A DNA stretch of 64,000 nucleotides from Zychaea mexicana (taxonomy: Eukaryota > Mucoromycota > Mucoromycetes > Mucorales > Lichtheimiaceae): NCBI RefSeq assembly GCF_025766255.1, contig NW_026516676.1:491501-555500 (forward strand), given 5' to 3'. The notes beneath the pieces were generated by a model. It had not been told where the DNA came from. It ran no database searches and saw only the letters and a program-made list of their open reading frames with translations. Each line of letters starts with the position of its first letter. The stretch's first letter is position 1. Below, in pieces: positions 24,401 through 35,444 of the stretch. Position numbers and translations under genes: made by a program.

Positions 24401-24764
24401 GTATGAAGAATGTAATTGGTATAATGGCGTCGAGTGATCTGTAACACACAACGAAAGGTCGATTCGGTAAATGTATGTATAGTAATAAAAAAAAGAAAAA
24501 GCGCGTCAGTCTTTCTGTGTGCTTTCTTGGGCGTTCCACTAGGAAGTTGCTCAAGTTATCCTGATTGTTTGAATTAAACTCACGTTTCTCGTGTGCAGGG
24601 ATCCAAGTTAACGGTATGAGGATCAAGCTGAAAGAAGAATACAAAAACGATCAGTCAAAAAAAGCTGCTTTTTCTCTTGACTGTCAAGGGGGCTGTTAAT
24701 AACTAGTACAAAGTTTTACATCTGAATCCCTGGCACAGCCGCAGAATGGCGACGCAAATTTCAT
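18427..24764 (-). CDS. ABCC (MRP)-type ABC transporter with degenerate ATPase motifs and a frame break (possible pseudogene)
   Basis: Sixteen exons on the minus strand: 24720-24764, 24584-24627, 24111-24438, 23628-23972, 22820-23464, 22493-22753, 22254-22402, 21367-22169, 20706-21287, 20187-20610, 19629-20113, 19320-19541, 19168-19236, 18789-19097, 18657-18707, 18427-18582. About 1,638 residues in TMD0-TMD1-NBD1-TMD2-NBD2 order, the layout of vacuolar or plasma-membrane exporters of glutathione conjugates. NBD1 keeps Walker A (GRHGSGKSS) and the Q-loop (YVPQTPW), but the signature is ISETL instead of LSGGQ and the H-loop His is lost. NBD2 has GRAGGEKS for Walker A, SKEG for the Q-loop, LAVAD for the signature and VVYEE for Walker B; the switch His (IPHRL) remains. 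Canonical GT-AG splicing joins exons 9 and 10 one base out of frame. One intron is GC-AG. The family call is firm and activity is doubtful. Confidence 0.8.
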
Positions 24765-26120
24765 AAGACTACTCTAACGTCGTCGGGAAGGGAAGGCAAC
24801 AGAAAAAAAGAGAGAGAGGGATCTATATTGACTTTGACGTATATCAGGGGGAGGTGTTCGGTGTATGTATATTATGAACGGGTCTCGGGTTGGGAAATAT
24901 AAAAGTATACGGAAAGAAAGAAAAAACCCCAAATGACGCGCCGAAGGGGTGGTGGAACAAAAGGGCACAAAGCAGCACTTTTACTTTTTTTGGCGTAGCA
25001 CAAGGTGCTTTATCTGCTGCAAAGCAACAGCAAACAGTATATTCCGTCCCTTTCTTTCTTCGATCATGTTATCCTGAGACGGTTATCGATGTTTGTGGGA
25101 TGCGGTGTGCGTGTATGTGGACAGAGTGACTGTAAATATCACAAGACGAGTTAGTACGCACGTACGTAGCGTCATCTTCAACCTTAGATACAGCAGCAGC
25201 AGCAGCAGCAGCAACATCACTAAGATGGCTCTGTGCCCAGAGAGCTGCACGATTACTTGCCAACCAGCAGCAAGCCAAGTAACCATGCCACATTTGTTAC
25301 TATGTATTTGTTGCTATAGACATCCATAGAAACCCTTTCATGCTTCTTCGCCGGAGGAATGCTGCTGTGTCTGTAGTGCACCCCTTCGTTTTCCAAGCAA
25401 CAGGGCGATCCCACACATGCGAGCTCTCTTTAACAATTCAAGCTCAAAGCATGACTTGCTTCTCGAGGGCAAAGCAAAAGCGCTTCTGGATGCTGATGCT
25501 GGTGCTGACATTATAAAGATAACCCGTGCTGATCCCTGAGCTGCTACAAAGAAGAAGGGTGCTGCACCATGTCCTTTTCCTTCTTCTTTGTAGACCTTTT
25601 TAACTCACATAAATCACATTTTTCATCTTCCACTGCTCTCAGCAGAGCGGCCGTCTGTGTGCAATGCTGCTCTACCACAGTCAGCAAGTGCAGCGTTAAT
25701 AGTGCAGGAATGTTTATGTCTTCTGCTATAACGCAGTGCCTATACAGACGCTACGTGAGTGTTGATAGAAAGTTCACTTGGCTGGTATGGGCAGCCTGCA
25801 TCCTCCCGTCAAACACAATTCGATGTCGGTGGAATCTTGGTCCCCCCACCCGCCCCCTATTTTTAGCCCAGGCCCAAAAGGGGACGCCAAATCTGGCTTA
25901 GATGTTTGGGCAGTGTACTTGGTAAAAGAAGCAGATTAATGTGTGGATCGCCTCTCTTTTCTTTTGTACCTTCCTTCCGTCCTTCTACCCTTTCCCTTCC
26001 CTCTTTCCCGCTTTCCCTTTTTCTTTTGTGTGTCCACTTGCCTCTCTCTCTCTCTCTCTTTCTTTGTCTTTCTATAGAAGAAAGTAAACACACACACACA
26101 CACACAAAGAAACGGGACGC
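24765..26120. other. Intergenic, divergent promoters
   Basis: Shared upstream region of the ABC transporter (minus) and the 26,121 gene (plus). It contains an AGC repeat run at about 25,190-25,211 and a CT/CA microsatellite at about 26,043-26,106 just before the downstream gene. No gene is supported; frames such as 25,569-25,901 lack motifs. Confidence 0.5.
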
Positions 26121-26693
26121 ATGCGCCACAACAGCAACAACTCTGCATTCGGCACAACAACAAATAAAAGAAACATGAGCTTGACACCAGCAATATCGTC
26201 ATCAGCATCGTCATCCTCTGCATTATCACCACGCCCGCGACGTTTACCCATTCTGCTACTATGGACAATGTCGTCGATGGCAAACATAGCAACAGTGCAA
26301 GCGCAACAAGCGGCCTCGCCGACGGTTGACGCGAGCGGATTCAATCCGCAGGACGGTGCTCCAGAGGAAGAGGAAAAGAGTTGGCTGGAACAACACGGAC
26401 GTTTCGCATTTGTCATTGTGATTGGTTTGCTCATCCTGGGTCTTCTGATCTGGTACATTGTCCGAAGCGTCAAGGGTATGCGTAGACGACTCAAGATGGA
26501 GAACGACAACCAAATGCAGATGATAAACCAGATCGCTGCTAGTCGAGACTCAGGGTCGCATCCTCGCCAGCCGGACGGTGCTCATCCATCGCCGTCTAGT
26601 AAAAAGGAACATAGTAATAGCAATATCCAGTATCATCAGCAACAAGACCCAACATCTCCTGTGACCCCAACCACGCCCCCGCCACGATACTAG
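26121..26693 (+). CDS. Small single-pass membrane protein of unknown function
   Basis: Uninterrupted frame of 190 residues. Near residues 40-63 a basic then hydrophobic stretch (RRLPILLLW ... TVQAQQA) looks like a signal peptide with a plausible cleavage after VQA. An acidic segment (PEEEEKSW) precedes a strong membrane helix (FVIVIGLLILGLLIWYIV), and a basic stop-transfer RSVKGMRRRLK follows. The tail is polar, with Gln/Ser/Pro runs ending TPPPRY. This predicts a type I protein with a short lumenal or external part and a cytosolic tail. No enzyme domain is visible. A second ATG at 26175 could be the real start. Function unknown. Confidence 0.55.
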   Translation: MRHNSNNSAFGTTTNKRNMSLTPAISSSASSSSALSPRPRRLPILLLWTMSSMANIATVQAQQAASPTVDASGFNPQDGAPEEEEKSWLEQHGRFAFVIVIGLLILGLLIWYIVRSVKGMRRRLKMENDNQMQMINQIAASRDSGSHPRQPDGAHPSPSSKKEHSNSNIQYHQQQDPTSPVTPTTPPPRY

Positions 26694-27879
26694 AGAACGA
26701 GAGAGAGAAAAAAACACCATCCAACCCGTACCGCAGAAGAACCAACAAGACATCTTCTCCTTCTTCCCGTCCATCATCAATGTCTTTTTTTCCTTTACAA
26801 TAACGGCCTTTGTCTTTACCTGTACAACAACTATGCCATCAATTGTCTGGCACTTTATATCTATCTCTTCCCATAATTGTGTAATTCATTACTACCATCT
26901 CTTATACTTTTCTATTCGTGATCCGTGCTATGGACCGTTTCGTCTTGTATATATCCTTCTTTTTTACTCATCCAAGGAACGTGTTGTGCCTTTGTTGTTT
27001 ATCCAGAGCAGGTCTATCGTCTTCAAATCATCATCCACGATAACAACAAGTGCTCCTCCTCCATAATATCTTTTGTCATTAGTCACTAATTATATAATGT
27101 TGCAAGAAACCCGATGGTGCCCAGCCCGACTCTTTTCCGTCAAAGCTAACGACAAACGACGACTTCTTTCTCCGTGTTACGAAGCTCATCGGGGGAACAA
27201 GAATATTTTTTTTTTGGCAGACCGACTATACGGTGGTAACGCGGGAGGCCACTACCGTTACTTCAATTAGCTTTTATCCTCTATTTATTATCACGATTTT
27301 CATTAAAAAAAAGTGTTTTTAATTCTGTATATCCGAGTGTCAAGACCTCTCAGTCTTTCTCTCTGTAATAGAAAATCCTCTCCTTTATCAAGCGCGCTAA
27401 ACGAGGGGATCGGACGATCCTTTAGAGAGATCGTTGTTATTGTTGTTGTCGTTGTTGACGTTGTCACCCACTGAAACCCCATCGGATCGGCTAAAGCTTC
27501 ACATCGGGTCTCGACCCGAAAGCGGTTTTACAGTCCGAAAAAAAGACCCATTGTTTTTATTACGATATTGCAACGTGTTGAGTCGTAGATGCGTTTCTCT
27601 CTTTTGTGTTCATATTACACACTATATATACTAATACCGAAATAAGGTAATATATTATAATAAACATGTTTTCGAGAAACCCACAGGTACAGGTGCTCGT
27701 AAGGGTGCTGTAGTACCATTGACTTAAAACAGGTAATAGCAGCAAATTATGATGGCCGGAACACTGTACAACATGTCCAACAAAATATTATCATTTGGGG
27801 TTTGACTAGTCTGACACTCGTGTCTGTAATCTACTATAGCGCCATGCATACGTGACGAATATGCTGATCCGATGCTTCG
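26694..27879. other. Intergenic, no gene seen
   Basis: 3' flank of the membrane-protein gene, then AT-rich sequence with short frames only. A GATCGG-type cluster at about 27,411-27,500 echoes the repeats near 10-11 kb. Confidence 0.45.
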
Positions 27880-28151
27880 TCAGTTACCTCTATAGAAACG
27901 TGATCGCGACATATAATCAACAATTGAGGGAAAAGAGGAACTCAATCTTCGTTGGTAGCTATGATGTAGTCTTGATGATAGTGTTGTTAGTGAGTTAGAC
28001 AGTCGTCTTGTTATATCAGGTACATGCGTTAGATCAAAGAGTACCCAGGCTTCCCTTACTAAGATAAAGAAATAAGCATTAACTGCTATGGAAAGCATGG
28101 TAGTACAAAATGGAGCAGTAAAGCACCTGCACTTAATTGGGAAGGTGCCAT
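27880..28151 (-). CDS. Weak candidate small gene (about 76 residues, one intron)
   Basis: Minus-strand model: ATG at 28151 (MAPSQLSA), donor at 28126, a 41-base intron, acceptor before 28085, then an open frame to TGA at 27880. The frame is kept across the splice. The product has one hydrophobic stretch (AVNAYFFILVREAWVLF) followed by a Ser/Arg-rich tail. Upstream of the ATG the frame stays open for about 25 more codons (TPLRRRRTSSGG...LDDDLIN), so a further 5' exon is possible. A TATATAAG box lies near 28,250. No family was recognised. Short introns of this size are at the lower limit for fungi, so this may be a chance model. Confidence 0.3.
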
Positions 28152-28484
28152 GTTGATTAAATCATCATCTAATCCTTGTGTGGTACCGCCACTAGATGTC
28201 CTTCTCCTCCGCAAGGGCGTCACTAAGAGTCCTTGTCAGAGACTGGACTTATATAGTGGTGTGTGAGTTTTTCGAAAGAAAAATTGAAGTGGATACAAGA
28301 TAGCTGACAACACACAAAGTATCTTTCTCTTCCCTTTTTTGATGAATCAGATGTACCGGTGGTTTAAGTCGGTTAAAACGAAGCCCAACAAATTTGTATT
28401 GTTAATGCACACGTTTCTGTCAATATTGCCCCGCGGCATACAGGTAGAAAAAGGCTCGGTCCGCCGACTCGATTACCACAATTA

Positions 28485-28672
28485 CAGTCGACCCCCGTTA
28501 ACGTCAACCCTCAGGGTACCAGCAAAAGTGTTGACCATATCGAGGGTTGACGATCACAGGGGGTAGAGAATAGGCAAAATCTTTAACTGCTAACTTTGAA
28601 AGGATACCAGCGAATCTGTTGACGCTATCGGGGGTTGACGTTATCGGGGTTGACGTTAACGGGGGTTGACTG
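28485..28672 (+). mobile_element. 188-bp MITE with terminal inverted repeats and TA target duplication
   Basis: The element begins CAGTCGACCCCCGTTAACG and ends with the near-perfect reverse complement CGTTAACGGGGGTTGACTG. It is flanked by TA on both sides (28483-28484 and 28673-28674), the signature of Tc1/mariner/pogo-class insertion. Inside, the word GGTTGACG recurs several times. Two direct copies of a TACCAGC...TGTTGAC...TCG.GGGTTGACG block occupy most of the body. No coding capacity, so it is a non-autonomous element needing a transposase from elsewhere. Confidence 0.8.
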
Positions 28673-28674
28673 TA

Positions 28675-30561
28675 ACAAGGATTAAAAGAGGAGCATAAAT
28701 AAGTAAAAACATGTGTCCATTGAAGGTGCGAGCGTAATATGTTGATATTGGTTGCACAATTTTCCAATGATGCTGATTGAAAGAACTTGGCGCTTATTGC
28801 ATGATCATGTATATTTTTAGTATTGGCTGTGGAAAGTAAGAAAGTATGACATCGATAAACAAGTATTATCATCACACATTCCTACTATGTATACATCCGA
28901 CCGATTTACCTTGTCATCAATTAAAAGAGCCTTTCTTTATCGTCCACACGTTTGCCCATCACACGCCGGCAATTGATAATTTCTTTCTTCATTTACCATG
29001 CTGTTTCTCCCGTTCAAAGCAACATTTAGACAGTGGGCTAGACTCAGAGCATTGCTCGCATCACCTGTAGTAGAGCCATGATGACCCACAGATATTTGCT
29101 TTCGTATACGTGAATGTTTCGTTTCATGTTGTAATAGCCAAGGAACTACGCATATATATGCTGCTGCTCTGAATACTTGCATTTTTGATAAGCATATGCG
29201 AGCATTCCACTGATCGAGATAGCTCTCCAAAAGTAACTGGATTTCGCGATGCATCAGTAGACGATCATCTTGCCCATGGTACAGAGGTACGTCAAAACCA
29301 TCCGTTGGATATGACTACTTTTCCGCGAGAGCATCCCAATGCAAATCCTTAAGTATGAATATCGATCCATCCAACATAGAACAGCGAAGTGGTATCTGCC
29401 ATCCATCGTCCTCGTGCACCATTCTGTCACTCGATAATTTGCATCGTCACTATGGGAATGCTGAATGGAATCTTTTGTTAGTGCGCCCACACCACAAAAC
29501 TAGCTCGTAGACGAAAGGGCATTTCAGGGGTCAATATCAAGGGTCGTTTGTAATTAGCAGTTTCGTGTTCTCAATGATGTAGGACTTTATATCTTCTACT
29601 ATTGTTGCTTCTGCTCCTATCACTCGCAGGCCCAGATCTTCGTTTATCTCTATATCAACAGCATCATGATAGAAGGAAAAGACTTATGTTGTAAGCTGTA
29701 CTTCTTTCTATTAATAATTAAGTAACAGTAATATCAACGAACATATGCACTACAATATGGCAGCCGAACTTGTATAAGGCCTTGCATGTTTCCGGCCATT
29801 CGTACAGGAACGTCCAAGCATTACAACAAGATAATGTTGCTTTTCAGGTACGCTGAGTGTAAAAGAATGTTAATCTAGTCCTCCATGCAGTCGCGTACTT
29901 TGGAATGTTGGGATAAGTAGCTGCTGGCGATACAGGCGCTTGCATTCGACGCAGACGATTAGATTAAAGGTATTTGAAGACAACAAGACGCATCAGCCGG
30001 ATTGCAAACAGACCAACAGTACACTAACACTGTTGGTAAATGAAACGTAGCAAAAAGCGTTCGCTAGTTTCATAAAGTCTAGTCATGTTGTCTAATAAGT
30101 GATAGGTATCACGCAAATAAAAGGAGGGACTCAAGTCGGTTGTTGTTTCATGCTATACGTCTCTGGTGTCACAAGTAAACCGGAGAATTTAACAGCAGCG
30201 GCACAACTAATTGATCCAACACTCACACTGAATCGTGTGGAGTTTTGAACGATGGCAATATTAGTAAAGTTACAGTTTTATTCGATAAGATAGCTTAGCA
30301 TTGTCTTAATCCACACGAGGCACATTTAACATGTCGTCCAAAGTTCATGTATAACCTTAGCGTAGAATCAAAATGCAGGGTTATCTAAGACGACACGAGT
30401 TGTTAGCATGATGAATAATTGAGCTTACAGTCGAGTAATTACTTTCTGTGGTAACGACTTCGGATATGTGTTTATGTAATAAAGGATATTGCACTGCCGT
30501 TATACTTTATTGTTATCTTTAAAGCGCCTAATACGCAATCTTGTGTTAGTAGAGGAAAGTA
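28675..30561. other. Gene-poor region, possible relic coding fragments
   Basis: Two adjacent minus-strand frames (29,254-29,490 and 28,937-29,254) are longer than background and Cys/Arg/Leu-rich. I cannot attach them to a family or join them by splice sites. They could be the relic of a mobile element. The remainder shows nothing. Confidence 0.35.
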
Positions 30562-31440
30562 TTAAAAAAGAGCATCCTTATTCTTTGTGAGGTATTCCTC
30601 CAGTGTCTCTGGCTCACGACCCAAAGCCAGGGAAAGACCATGCGAATGCTCGAAATCCGGATTAACATCATGAGCCATATCGTACGCCAATTTGTGAGGA
30701 GCATAGAATGCGCTGGTAGCCAGCTCATACTGTTCCTTGAACGATTATCGCTTGAAAGCTACCGCGAAGCCGAGCAACTTGCTCAAGGTCTCTGTTTGCT
30801 GGTTCGCGGTCAACAATTCCCCAACCATGGGATAAATAGCATCGCCATGCTTCTCGATAGGGTCGCGCAAAATAATAGCTGCCAGAGCGCCGATATCGTC
30901 GGTAGAGATCCACCCCTGAGGAGTGTCTGGCGCGGCCACAGAAACAAGCGTCTTGGTTTGCACAACATGTTTGGCGAAGATAGCGTAATTCGACATGAAG
31001 CGCCAGGGGCGGAGGATGACATAAGTGGCATCGACGGATTGAATGGCGCGGATGGCGTCTTCAGACCGAGCATGGGCTTGACCAATAAACGTGAATGGAT
31101 GTACGGAGACGGTGAGGGAGGACACAGCAACGATCTGCTTGACACCTGCAGCATAGGCAGCCTTGGCCATGGCACCCTTGATACGAGGCATCATGCCCAG
31201 GCTACGGACTAGCAAAAACATGCGGGTATGGCCACCAATGGACTGTTCAAAAGGAGTCAGATCGTCATAGGAGCCCTGGACGTGTGTCACCTGAGGATGA
31301 TCCTTGAAACAGGATTTCTCTGGCCGACGAGTGTAAATTGTAATGGGAATATTGTTGGCCAATACGTCTTGAATAGCTTTGGCACCTACACCGCCGGTAC
31401 CACCAACAAAGTAAATTCGTTCTTGTTCTTGAGGACCCAT
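30562..31440 (-). pseudogene. NmrA-like NAD(P)-binding protein gene with in-frame stop
   Basis: The frame from ATG 31440 encodes a Rossmann start (YFVGGTGGVGAKAIQDVL, the GxxGxxG dinucleotide motif) and the core of the NmrA/NAD(P)H-binding atypical SDR family: TRRPEK, VAVSSLTV, LRPWRFMSNYA, and GWISTDDIGALAAIIL in the C-terminal half. At 30745-30747 a TAA interrupts after LLGFAVAFKR. The same frame then continues open for 60 codons (EQYELATSAFYAP ... EEYLTKNKDALF) to a second TAA at 30562, with normal family-like content. No usable intron spans the stop: the only GT-AG pair nearby would be 33 bases. The gene is thus either a recent nonsense allele or makes a shortened 231-residue protein. Such proteins are redox-sensing regulators or quinone reductases; the substrate here is unknown. 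Confidence 0.7.
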
Positions 31441-33356
31441 TATTCCGTGCTTGACGTTGTCGCTTTCTTATCTGATATGGATTGATCAAATTACTGAAAC
31501 GATAATCGTTGTCAATGTCCTTTATGTATAAGATCCAGGGAATGTATTCGGGCTTCATACAATGGTAAGGCCACGTAACTGTTATTTGCCATAACTGACT
31601 AATTTGGTAAATGTCGGGACGTTCGGCGTTGAACACTCCGGCGGGATGAAGTTACTATTGAAACAGGCAGGTAGAATCCAGTATAAACAATCAACCAGTA
31701 GCGCGAAAAACAACTGTCGGTACAGGTTATCGTACTTACTCACTCATTATCTATTCATCACTGACTGAAAATTAATTCGAGTATAGAATAGCTTCGCTGC
31801 AGGGTGAGCGCTTCTGTTACAATTTTACTTATACACAAACAAAACTACCTCTTGCATTATTATTCCATATGATTGAGAAGAAATCGTAATGCTACTCATT
31901 CGATCCCAGCGAATCCACTCAAGCTTATGTCTAAAATTCTTTGTATTTACCTGCAATCTATGACACATAAACGTACGGATGGAGTCACCATGTTATGCGC
32001 CAATCGCGAAATCAGGGAAGAGCGAAAATTTCTTTTTCTCTCGCAATGAACCGTTCGAATACGCTGCCTGATTTGTGCATAGTATTGCATCAGAATCACC
32101 TTATAAAGACAGCTTGCGATTTGTTTCCTTAACAATTTATCTTTTCTACGAATAACGAATCGCATCAGATTCCTGCAGTAGCTTTATTTATTTGGCTTCA
32201 TAATAAATTGTTTCCAATGCTATTCGTGGTACTTTAAAACATACATGATGATAAGACGTGAGAACTATGCTTTCTTGCTAGTCATTTCTTTCTATTCTTC
32301 CCAAGCAATCAATCTGTAGTAGCGAAAAACGATGTGCAGCGCAGGCGACAATGTTGTATAAACGCGCAATAGAGCAGAGCCGACAGGGCAACGTCTCTAA
32401 GAGCTAACCAGCTGAATTTACAATAAACGATATAATCTCCGTTTACTCGAAAACATTAAGTGTAAGACATGATGACTCTAAAGTTTGCGCATTTGTAGCA
32501 TGCGAGTGGATAGTAGATGCAACCAATACCTCTGCTTCTAAATATCAATGCGTTTGAAACCATTTATCAGCTAAAAGAAAGAATGTCATGTTACTGCTGG
32601 CCACCATTATGCAGCATCGCCGACTCTTCAGTGTATGTCTAGGGCTGTAGTCCAGCTATGATAAGATCAACAGTCGTATCTTCCTGTTGGTAAATATTGC
32701 TGAGCATCACATACAACTGTCCTTGCACAAGTTAATGTGTAAGTGCTAAGTAGCCGTAATCATATACAGATGAAAGGATCGCAATTTGTATGAACTGCCA
32801 TGATCAGCATCGTGCCTTCGCCATAACAAACGCAATAATGCTCTCACAGATCGCTTTTATATAAAAGAATGCGTTTAAATATTACTACTTGTGGTGTCCT
32901 ATGTTTTCGCGCCAGACACCATGAACTCTTACTTTGATCCCAGAGCTGTCCATTGATTTTCTTTACCGCAAACCTCACCCACTGTTTGTAAGCTCACATG
33001 ATGTAATATATGACTGCGCAGAAGAACGTAAAGCAACAAAAGAGGCGCCTCCTTATTATTATACCATTCTTGTCGCAATAGTTTGTTGATATTCACCTGG
33101 CTACGCGAACTCTTTTACCTGCTCCTGCAAAAGATTCGCGCAGCCATATTAGCGGGCAAAAAATGATGGTTTCACAAAGCCATACGTAGCAACAAAGCGG
33201 TCATATGTCATATTCCCGGTACTACACAAAAATAGAAGATTATTATATGAGTGAGTACGCTCTTTTTCTTCCTCTTTTTCTCTTTTTCTTCTTACTTATT
33301 ACTCTAGCAAATCTTACAAACAATCATCGCTTACTCAATTATAAGTATACTATATT
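31441..33356. other. Intergenic, no gene seen
   Basis: AT-rich spacer upstream of the NmrA-like gene and the first F-box gene (divergent). Frames at 31,947-32,165 and 33,205-33,726 are short or overlap the real F-box gene out of frame. Confidence 0.55.
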
Positions 33357-35444
33357 ATGGTGGTGTCAAAGCAAGCATACAGCAGCCTTTTTTCAGCGTT
33401 CCAATGGTCGTCATCAAAGCCAGGGACTTCATCCAAACAAGTTGTTACTACGTTGTCACCATTGGACAAGGCACAAGAAAAAGCACAAAAAATCATTCGC
33501 GCTTCACCTACGTCTGCCAAAGGCTATATTCAATCTGCTCGCGTTTATAAAGAAAGCGGCGATCTTCAGAAAGCACTCGGTGTTTACAGACAAGGACTTC
33601 GATTCGTGCCGCCAGAAGACCCTCTGCACGCGCAACTACAAAAGGAAAAACAACAAGTGTCAGCCACACTGTTGCAAAGAAGCCGCGGCTTCCATCAGCT
33701 GCTGCCATACGACGTTGTCTGTCTGATATTCGGAAGCTTGGACTTTAGAGATATGCTACGTTGTACGGGTGTCTGTCAAGGATGGTGCAATTTTATGATG
33801 GATTGGCCGGAGTTTTGGCAACGGATGTCTCGAGAAATGCCGCAAATGAGCAGATCCACGCTGGATCCTTTGTTGCGACGTCAAGCACAAGAGTTTCGGC
33901 TGGATGGTCAGGATGCTGGTTTGGTACACGATATCCTAGTATTTCTGGCGCACTCAGATAATCACTTTATGCAAAAACTATGTAAGTTGCTGTGTTGAAT
34001 TGTTTTAATATTTATGCTTTTACACGATTTTTCCAAATTAACAAAACAATACAGCTTTCAAAAACATTACTTTGACATTTGAGCAAGCAAATCTCTTGGG
34101 CACCGCTCTTAAATCAACAAGGTATAATGTACAGTTCAAGCGAAAGGATAAAGTCTATTATTATATCATCTCTATAAATAGCCAGATATATACTAAACTT
34201 CGGTTTTTATTTTCTAAAAAAGCCCTCCAGTAAAGCGAATTGAATTTGTTGACTGCAAGATTCCTATAACTCGAATAGTCGCGCCTATATTGCAAGCCTG
34301 CTCAAGCATGGAACACATATCGTTTTCGCAAACTGACGCGTACGGAACATTGCCTTACGGTGACGCTCCTAAGAAAAAAGATTTCCGCATGCCAGACTTC
34401 GAGTATACATCGCTTACCTATCTCAAACTTGGTGTTGATAATGCGGGTAATAACTACGGGCTGATCGACAATGGTCGGCTCGCTGGCATTTTAAGTCGGT
34501 GCCTCAATCTTGTACACTTGTTCCTGGACTCTAACGGCACAACCCATCACGGATACAACATCACACAAGTCTTGAAGCACTGTCATCGTCTTGAAAGTTT
34601 GGTCGTAGGCCCAAAGGCAGACTTACCTGCTGCTTTGAGTCACATTGATGAGAGCGAGTTTGACAGCATCAGCAATAATGACAGCGTGGCTGGCCCGCCT
34701 TCTTCTACATCACTAAGTGCAACACCATCAGCATCAAACAATGGCAGTAGCAACAAATCCAACAATAGCAGTAGCCCACCACGAGGATTGCGACGTCTCA
34801 TTTTGAGCGGCAGCGTTAACGTGACTGATAGCGACATGGTTTCAATATACAAAAAGTGTCACAGCACACTAGAGCTACTCTATCTGCATTACGATGGTGC
34901 AAGGATTGCTTCCAGTTCATTCTACAGACTTGCATACCATGAAGCACCAAAATTGCGCGAAATTTATCTGGCGACCGAAAACGCCAGTGGAACAGGGAAT
35001 GCCAAACATCCTCCTATCGCCAAAGCATTGACGGCCCTCTTCTCTTCATGTCCAGCTGTAGAAGTGATAGACATTAATGATTCTCTAAGTGCATCAGCTC
35101 GTTCATTCTATGGCGGCTGCTATCTCCGTGTCAGTAATGGGGTGCTCAAGTCTATTGCCGAAAATTGTTTCCAACTGCGTAAACTGAGGATCGTTGGTTG
35201 TCGACAACATACTAAAGACGGTTTGATCCACTTTGCTTCTACAGGGAAACTGCGACGACTTGTTGACTTGGAGATGGATATGGAATGGCAAAATGTGTTG
35301 GAGGTGGTTAACAATCTTACATCGCTGCAGCGATTACATGTGCGCAAGGATTCGTATGGTACTCAAACGGCCTTCCCACAAAGCCATAAAGAGACAGCGA
35401 GCCGGATCTTGGGAGAGCGTGGAGGCGACCTTACTTTGGCGTAA
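33357..35444 (+). CDS. TPR/F-box/leucine-rich-repeat protein, paralog A
   Basis: Three exons, 33357-33981, 34055-34121 and 34223-35444, give 637 residues. The third exon uses the acceptor CTAAAAAAG at 34222, which alone restores the family reading SPPVKRIEFVDC. Residues 40-90 form a TPR-like helical pair (AQEKAQKIIRASPTSAKGY ... GDLQKALGVYRQGL). The F-box follows at about 115-160 (LLPYDVVCLIFGSLDFRDML, CTGVCQGWCNFM). The rest is irregular leucine-rich repeats (LSRCLNLVHLFLDS, LRRLILSGS, LRKLRIVGC) ending LGERGGDLTLA. F-box proteins recruit targets to SCF ubiquitin ligases via Skp1; the LRRs would select the substrate, unknown here. The TPR-F-box-LRR order resembles fission yeast Pof3. A convergent paralog lies at 36827-38897. 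Confidence 0.88.

Noticed and set aside
28937..29490. Two adjacent minus-strand frames, considered as an integrase or transposase relic
   Set aside because: I could not identify a catalytic motif or join the frames by splice sites, so I left them as unexplained sequence.
30640..31212. 190-codon open frame on the plus strand
   Set aside because: It is antisense to the NmrA-like gene and has no family motif. The Rossmann and core motifs are clearly on the minus strand.
34223..34251. Alternative acceptor CTCCAG at 34230 for exon 3 of F-box paralog A
   Set aside because: It puts a stop codon at the start of the exon. The acceptor at 34222 keeps frame and matches the paralog alignment.
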